A stretch of DNA of 8,543 nucleotides, from positions 1 to 8,543 of the forward strand of contig JAKSDB010000297.1 of assembly GCA_022360415.1 (NCBI GenBank). Direction: 5' to 3'. A program made the position numbers and the translations under genes. The notes beneath the pieces were generated by a model. It had not been told where the DNA came from, did no database searches, and worked only from the letters and a program-made list of their open reading frames with translations. The stretch is from Chlorobiales bacterium. Its GTDB lineage: Bacteria > Bacteroidota > Chlorobiia > Chlorobiales > Chlorobiaceae. How positions within the stretch are numbered: position 1 is the stretch's first letter; each line of letters begins with the position of its first letter. Positions 5,968 to 8,543 of this stretch are shown one piece after another.

Positions 5968-7401
5968 TCACCGCTTTAGTTCCGGGCCCCAGGAGTGCAC
6001 CGGGTAAGGTTCCGGCACGACATCTTTCATTGCGTCACGGATGCCGTCGACGACAAGCCAGCTGCTTTCAACCGCGTCCTGGCGGATAAAATGCATCTGG
6101 TCGCCGGCCATGGCATCAAGCAGAAGACGCTGGTAGGGCGTCATTTTTTCGTGCTCAAAAGAGGTCTTGTAGTCGAATTTCATAAAAACCGGATCGGTCA
6201 CGAGCTCTTTACCCGGTCGTTTGGTTCCAAACCGAACGGCAATTGTCTCTTCGGGTTGAATCTGTATAATAATCTGGTTTGCCGTGTAATTGCAGCTTTC
6301 AGGGGGGCCGAAAAAGTTCTGGGGAGGGCACTTGAAGGTAATGACTATTTCGGTCACACGTTTGGCAAGGTTCTTGCCTGCTTTCATGAAAAAAGGCACA
6401 TCTTTCCACCGCCAGTTATCGACATGCCATCTGATCGATGCAAACGTTTCGACCGTGGAACGAGGCGCCACATTTTTCTCTTTCCTGTACCCCTCATACT
6501 GCCCGAGCACAACATTGTCACTGACAGTCTCTTTTGTCAAAGGACGCAAAGAACGAAAAACTTTCTCCTTTTCATCACGGACAGCATCCGCGCTGAGATC
6601 GACAGGCGGTTCCATTGCTATTGCCGCAAGAAGCTGGAGACCATGGTTTTGTATGATATCCCTGAGCAGTCCGGATTTCTCGTAATAAGCGCCTCTGGTT
6701 CTGATACCGAAATCCTCCGCAATTGTAATATCTATACTGTCTATAAACTGCCTGTTCCATAGCGGCTCGAACATACCGTTTGAAAAACGGAAAACAAGAA
6801 TGTTCTGTACCGGCTCCTTGCCGAGATAGTGGTCTATACGATATATCTGTTCTTCATGGAACACTTTCCCTACAATCGCGCTCAGATCGCGGGCACTTTT
6901 GAGGTCGAAACCGTAAGGCTTTTCAATAACTATTTTTCGCCACTGGTTACAGGCACCTTTCTTTCCCCCAAGCCCGGCTTTATCGAGATTATCAATAATG
7001 TGCGGCGCAAGCCCCGGAGGCGTAGCAAGATAAAAAAGCAGATTACTGCAGGAGGGGTCGCTCATGACGATTCTGTCAATCTCTTCCCGCAGGAGGCTAT
7101 ACCCTTCAGCTTTTGTCAGATCGACGCGAGCATAGTAAAGGTTTTCACAGAACATGTCCAGATGCCCGCTTTCAACGACATCGCCGGACGCATGCTCCAG
7201 AATGCTTTCTTTCGCATAAGCCCTGAATCCGTCATGATCGACAGGCGAACGGGCCACCCCTATAATTCTGTACTTTTCCGGTAACTGTTTCCAGTACGCC
7301 AGCTTATAGAGCGACGGCAGAAGTTTTCTTGAAGAAAGATCGCTCTCTGCCCCGAACAGAACGAAGATAAAACCATCCAGATGCCGGCCCATGTCATTCA
7401 C
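5968..7401 (-). CDS. zwf: Glucose-6-phosphate dehydrogenase
   Basis: A 477-residue glucose-6-phosphate dehydrogenase. It oxidises glucose-6-phosphate to 6-phosphoglucono-delta-lactone, the entry step of the oxidative pentose phosphate pathway. Seen: an N-terminal Rossmann segment ending IFVLFGAESDLSSRKLLPSLYKL (12-34), IIGVARS (46-52), IEKPYGFDL (159-167), the substrate signature RIDHYLGKE (188-196), RGAYYEKSGLLRDIIQNHGLQL (236-257) with the probable catalytic base His253, an AMEPP block (262-266), and the typical end YPVHSWGP (466-473). Length and order are normal. The odd point is GAESDL (17-22), where the family has GxxGDL (GAKGDL in E. coli): the second glycine is Ser and the position of E. 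coli Lys18 is Glu. The start used is the GTG at 7399-7401, whose GTGA overlaps the gnd stop by 4 bases. An ATG three codons downstream is also possible; neither has a strong ribosome binding site, so translation is probably coupled to gnd. Confidence 0.97.
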   Translation of the reverse strand: MNDMGRHLDGFIFVLFGAESDLSSRKLLPSLYKLAYWKQLPEKYRIIGVARSPVDHDGFRAYAKESILEHASGDVVESGHLDMFCENLYYARVDLTKAEGYSLLREEIDRIVMSDPSCSNLLFYLATPPGLAPHIIDNLDKAGLGGKKGACNQWRKIVIEKPYGFDLKSARDLSAIVGKVFHEEQIYRIDHYLGKEPVQNILVFRFSNGMFEPLWNRQFIDSIDITIAEDFGIRTRGAYYEKSGLLRDIIQNHGLQLLAAIAMEPPVDLSADAVRDEKEKVFRSLRPLTKETVSDNVVLGQYEGYRKEKNVAPRSTVETFASIRWHVDNWRWKDVPFFMKAGKNLAKRVTEIVITFKCPPQNFFGPPESCNYTANQIIIQIQPEETIAVRFGTKRPGKELVTDPVFMKFDYKTSFEHEKMTPYQRLLLDAMAGDQMHFIRQDAVESSWLVVDGIRDAMKDVVPEPYPVHSWGPELKR

Positions 7402-8306
7402 TGCTGATTCGCTGTCGGAGTAAAACCGTGCCCGCCAAACTCATGACGAAGCGCGGCAACCACCTTGTCTGAAAAATTATCATGTGAACGGGAACGGTAT
7501 CTTCTGAACAAGGCACCCGCGATAACAGGTATCGATACCCCCTGTTCAAGGGCGGTCTCGACAGTCCACTTTCCCTCGCCGGAGTCGGCAATTTCCCCCG
7601 AAAGATACCCGAGCTCTTCATCCCTTTCAAACGCCCTGGCAACAAGATCCATAAGCCACCCCCTTATAACGGAACCATTGGCCCACACCCGGGCAACTTC
7701 ATGATGATTAAACGCAAAATCGCTGTTCCGGAGAATATCGAACCCCTCACCTATCGCCTGCATCATACCGTACTCGACACCGTTATGGATCATTTTCGCG
7801 AAATGCCCCGCGCCGCTTTCCCCCATGTACCCGTAACCGCCCGGCACACAAAGATCTTTGAAAAGAGGGACAAGAGAATTAAAAACATCTCTTTCTCCGC
7901 CGACCATCATGCATGCCCCGTTTCTCGCGCCCTCGAGACCGCCGCTTGTGCCTACGTCCATATAGGAGATGTCTTTTTCCCTGAGCTTCCTGCTCCTCCT
8001 GAGGGTGTCCTGGTAGTTGGAATTTCCACCGTCTATCACAACATCCCCCTTGCCAAGCAGGGGCTGCAAAGAATCCAGCACCTTGTCAACCGGCTCACCT
8101 GAGGGCACCATGAGCCAGATAGTCCTGCTACCCGCAAGCCGGGAAACCAGGTCTTCAAAAGAATCGGCAGGAGAAGCACCTTTCTGAACAGCAACGGTGA
8201 CAGCTTCCCTGGAGAGGTCATAGACAACCACTTCATGACCATGATCGAGAAGGTTCTCCACCATGTTACGGCCCATTTTACCAAGCCCGACAAATCCAAG
8301 CTTCAT
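7398..8306 (-). CDS. gnd: 6-phosphogluconate dehydrogenase (decarboxylating), short NAD-type
   Basis: A 302-residue enzyme of the short 6-phosphogluconate dehydrogenase subfamily (YqeC/GntZ-like), not the 470-residue classical form. It converts 6-phosphogluconate to ribulose-5-phosphate and CO2. Seen: the N-terminal dinucleotide motif GLGKMG (7-12), the end of strand beta-2 as VVVYDLS with Asp30, IDGGNSNY (91-98), VGTSGG (118-123), the catalytic-region block GAGHFAKMIHNGVEYGMMQ (165-183) with Lys171 and His174, and the C-terminal helical part with SGEGKWTVE (242-250). Asp at the end of beta-2, in place of the N-R-S/T of NADP enzymes, suggests use of NAD+; this is an inference. The ATG at 8304-8306 is chosen because AGGAGG ends 6 bases before it; the GTG one codon upstream is too close. 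Its start overlaps the stop of the upstream HPt gene (TGATG) and its stop overlaps the zwf start (GTGA), a clear operon arrangement. Confidence 0.97.
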   Translation of the reverse strand: MKLGFVGLGKMGRNMVENLLDHGHEVVVYDLSREAVTVAVQKGASPADSFEDLVSRLAGSRTIWLMVPSGEPVDKVLDSLQPLLGKGDVVIDGGNSNYQDTLRRSRKLREKDISYMDVGTSGGLEGARNGACMMVGGERDVFNSLVPLFKDLCVPGGYGYMGESGAGHFAKMIHNGVEYGMMQAIGEGFDILRNSDFAFNHHEVARVWANGSVIRGWLMDLVARAFERDEELGYLSGEIADSGEGKWTVETALEQGVSIPVIAGALFRRYRSRSHDNFSDKVVAALRHEFGGHGFTPTANQQ

Positions 8307-8543
8307 CACTGACCTCCTCCGTCTCCCTCATCATGCTTTTTCATCCAGCCCGCAGCCTCGATCCTGTCTTTCAAAACAGAGAACTGCTCTTCAAGACCAG
8401 CCTGCAGTTTCTCTGCCTTGTAGAGTTTCCCGGACTTTGCAACGATTTCCACCTTCTCGGCAGCCTTGGAAAGCGCCTTCCCTCCAACAAGAAGCGCCGC
8501 GCCTTTTATAGTATGCGCAGTCAGAAAGGCTTTTTCTTCGTCA
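8306..8543 (-). CDS. HPt (histidine phosphotransfer) domain protein, C-terminal part
   Basis: The frame runs in from the right edge of the window and ends in TGA at 8306-8308, giving 78 visible residues. The segment AHTIKGAALLVGGKALSKAAEKVE matches the HPt pattern (H-x-x-K-G-x-x-x-x-x-G, then a helix with regularly spaced L/A/E). The likely phosphorylated histidine is encoded at 8513-8515. HPt domains relay phosphate between receiver domains in multistep phosphorelays. Here the domain is at the very C terminus, followed by a second helix (KAEKLQAGLEEQFSVLKDRIEAAGW) and a short charged, glycine-rich tail. The rest could be a hybrid histidine kinase, a receiver-HPt protein or a stand-alone HPt; the window cannot tell. 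Its stop codon shares one base with the gnd start, so it is the upstream gene of the gnd-zwf operon as far as can be seen. Confidence 0.85.
   Translation of the reverse strand, partial: DEEKAFLTAHTIKGAALLVGGKALSKAAEKVEIVAKSGKLYKAEKLQAGLEEQFSVLKDRIEAAGWMKKHDEGDGGGQ
8313..8318 (-). promoter_or_regulatory. Ribosome binding site of gnd, inside the upstream HPt gene
   Basis: AGGAGG on the minus strand, 6 bases before the gnd ATG, lies in the last codons of the upstream gene, where it is read as part of a Gly-Gly-Gly-Gln tail. The site decides the gnd start and indicates that initiation of gnd may be coupled to termination of the HPt gene. Confidence 0.85.

Noticed and set aside
5995..6762. Long open frame (255 codons) on the plus strand opposite zwf
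   Set aside because: It is entirely antisense to a clear G6PDH gene, its translation shows no recognisable domain, and no ribosome binding site precedes it.

Overview
The window looks like chromosomal DNA of a Gram-negative bacterium with middling GC content. It carries four oxidative/non-oxidative pentose phosphate pathway genes plus several small accessory genes. The mix of genes and the protein flavour would fit a green sulfur bacterium (Chlorobiaceae) or a relative. That is an impression from family resemblance: no rRNA or other phylogenetic marker is present.

Left part (1-2782): the 3' end of a DUF4412-type gene runs rightward into a perfect 14-bp terminator hairpin at 636-673. The terminator is shared with a convergent gene for a multi-pass membrane protein (684-1364, minus). 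The 304 bases between that gene and the next one hold a 123-bp repeat-like element (1407-1529) with 9-bp terminal inverted repeats and TTTTA on both flanks. Next come a single-domain rhodanese (1669-2142, plus) and a DUF2278 protein (2129-2782, minus), which converge and overlap by 14 bases.

Centre (2783-5928): after a 318-base divergent intergenic region, transketolase (tkt) and 6-phosphogluconolactonase (pgl) run rightward, 26 bases apart, probably as one transcript.

Right part (5968-8543): reading leftward, the C-terminal end of an HPt (histidine phosphotransfer) protein, a short-type 6-phosphogluconate dehydrogenase (gnd) and glucose-6-phosphate dehydrogenase (zwf) form a tightly packed operon with overlapping stop and start codons (TGATG and GTGA).

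Together zwf, pgl and gnd encode the full oxidative branch from glucose-6-phosphate to ribulose-5-phosphate, and tkt is a core enzyme of the non-oxidative branch. The four genes are split into two convergent units. The most interesting points are a diverged dinucleotide-binding motif in zwf (GAESDL for the usual GxxGDL) beside a gnd of the NAD-type subfamily, the HPt gene coupled to gnd, and the small element at 1407-1529. No CRISPR array, RNA gene, phage or complete insertion sequence was seen, and no obviously new multi-gene system.
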